Source: Verrucomicrobiota bacterium (GTDB lineage: Bacteria; Verrucomicrobiota; Verrucomicrobiia; Limisphaerales; UBA8199). Taken from it: a stretch of 6,536 nucleotides of DNA. Each line of letters starts with the position of its first letter. The first letter of the stretch is position 1. A program made the position numbers and the translations under genes. The notes under the pieces were generated by a model. That model was not told where the DNA came from and made no database searches. It worked only from the letters and a program-made list of their open reading frames with translations. The stretch lies in contig JAPLUA010000189.1 of NCBI GenBank assembly GCA_026397855.1, positions 1-6,536 on the forward strand, read 5' to 3'. Below are positions 6,141 to 6,536 of this stretch, in pieces.

Positions 6141-6536
6141 TCAGGCGGTTTGAAGCTCGCGCACGAAGAAGGCGGCGAACTCGCCGTGCAAGTGGGGAGG
6201 GATGCGGGCTTTGAAGCGGGCGGTCTTGCCGGTGTAATCGCGCTCGATGACCTGACCGACCTCGTGCAGCCGCGCAATCACGACCGACTGCTCGTGCGGG
6301 ACGGAAAGCTCGATGAACTCCCGGATGGGCCGCAACTGGCTTCCCAGTTCCGCCAGCAGGGCCTGGATGCCCTCGCCCGTGGCGGCCGAGATGGCGACGC
6401 CGTGCGGGTGCCGCTCCAGGGAGCGCGTGAGGATGTCCTGGCGGCCCGTTAACTGGTCAATCTTGTTAAACACCATCACCGTCGGCTTGCCATCGGCGCC
6501 GATCTCCTTCAGCACCGCATCCACGGCTTTAACCTG
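6141..6536 (-). CDS. hflX: GTPase HflX, C-terminal part (truncated by window edge)
   Basis: The last 131 residues of an HflX-type GTPase are visible; the frame is open to the right edge, so the true start lies outside. The first visible residues read QVKAVDAVLKEIG, continuing the G domain. The G4 guanine-specificity motif NKID appears at visible residues 24-27 (VMVFNKIDQ), and the G5-like SAATGEG follows about 25 residues later. The remaining segment (ELSVPHEQSVVIARLHEVGQ and on to FVRELQTA) matches the small C-terminal domain of HflX. HflX binds ribosomal large subunits and splits stalled or heat-damaged ribosomes; in many bacteria it is a stress-linked cytoplasmic protein. No hairpin terminator is seen between its TGA and the downstream oxidoreductase gene. 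The identification rests on family resemblance without the N-terminal domain, which is beyond the window. Confidence 0.88.
   Translation of the reverse strand, partial: QVKAVDAVLKEIGADGKPTVMVFNKIDQLTGRQDILTRSLERHPHGVAISAATGEGIQALLAELGSQLRPIREFIELSVPHEQSVVIARLHEVGQVIERDYTGKTARFKARIPPHLHGEFAAFFVRELQTA

Noticed and set aside
4922..6214. A 430-codon plus-strand open frame opposite the minus-strand oxidoreductase gene
   Set aside because: It lies antisense to a protein with clear family motifs. Its translation is rich in Arg, Gly, His and Val without domain features, as expected from a GC-rich complementary strand.
1..6536. tRNA, rRNA or riboswitch genes
   Set aside because: I saw no cloverleaf with a TTC-type T-arm, no rRNA-like conserved stretches and no recognisable riboswitch core. 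Non-coding gaps are short and filled mainly by repeats.

Overview
The window is a GC-rich bacterial chromosomal segment with five genes: four complete genes for exported or apparently exported proteins, and the 3' end of a housekeeping GTPase gene (hflX). The PVC superphylum, most likely Verrucomicrobiota with Planctomycetota or Lentisphaerota as alternatives, fits best. The reasons are Tat-signal-bearing Gfo/Idh/MocA oxidoreductases present in more than one divergent copy, PQQ-like propeller fusions, starts without clear Shine-Dalgarno sequences, and GC-rich palindromic repeats between genes. This assignment is inference from gene style, not from a marker gene.

Layout, left to right. Positions 1-235 are non-coding or uncertain and carry one copy of a CCTCTCCC-type hairpin repeat. 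Next, on the plus strand, is a secreted metallophosphoesterase fused to a PQQ-like beta-propeller (about 236-2401). A 234-bp convergent gap follows, holding two more copies of the same repeat in opposite orientations. On the minus strand (2636-3427) lies an unrecognised exported protein with a C-terminal half that looks like a repetitive beta-solenoid or tail-fibre-like fold. Only 27 bp separates its start from the divergent plus-strand Gfo/Idh/MocA oxidoreductase (3455-4783). A convergent gap of 84 bp contains a nearly perfect 18-bp inverted repeat. The second Gfo/Idh/MocA-like gene (4868-6082, minus) lacks the family's EKP motif. Upstream of it on the same strand is the C-terminal third of HflX, which runs off the right edge.

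Three of the four complete proteins (the unknown protein and both oxidoreductase-like proteins) have twin-arginine-type leaders and the fourth has a Sec-type leader, so the region encodes periplasmic or surface proteins next to a cytoplasmic ribosome-associated GTPase. The orientations (+, -, +, -, -) argue against one operon. A shared role in sugar or glycan metabolism is plausible for the two oxidoreductases, but nothing here shows that the genes form one pathway. I do not see a convincing new multi-gene system. The best leads are the unknown exported protein, the EKP-less oxidoreductase, the phosphoesterase-propeller fusion, and the two intergenic repeat families.
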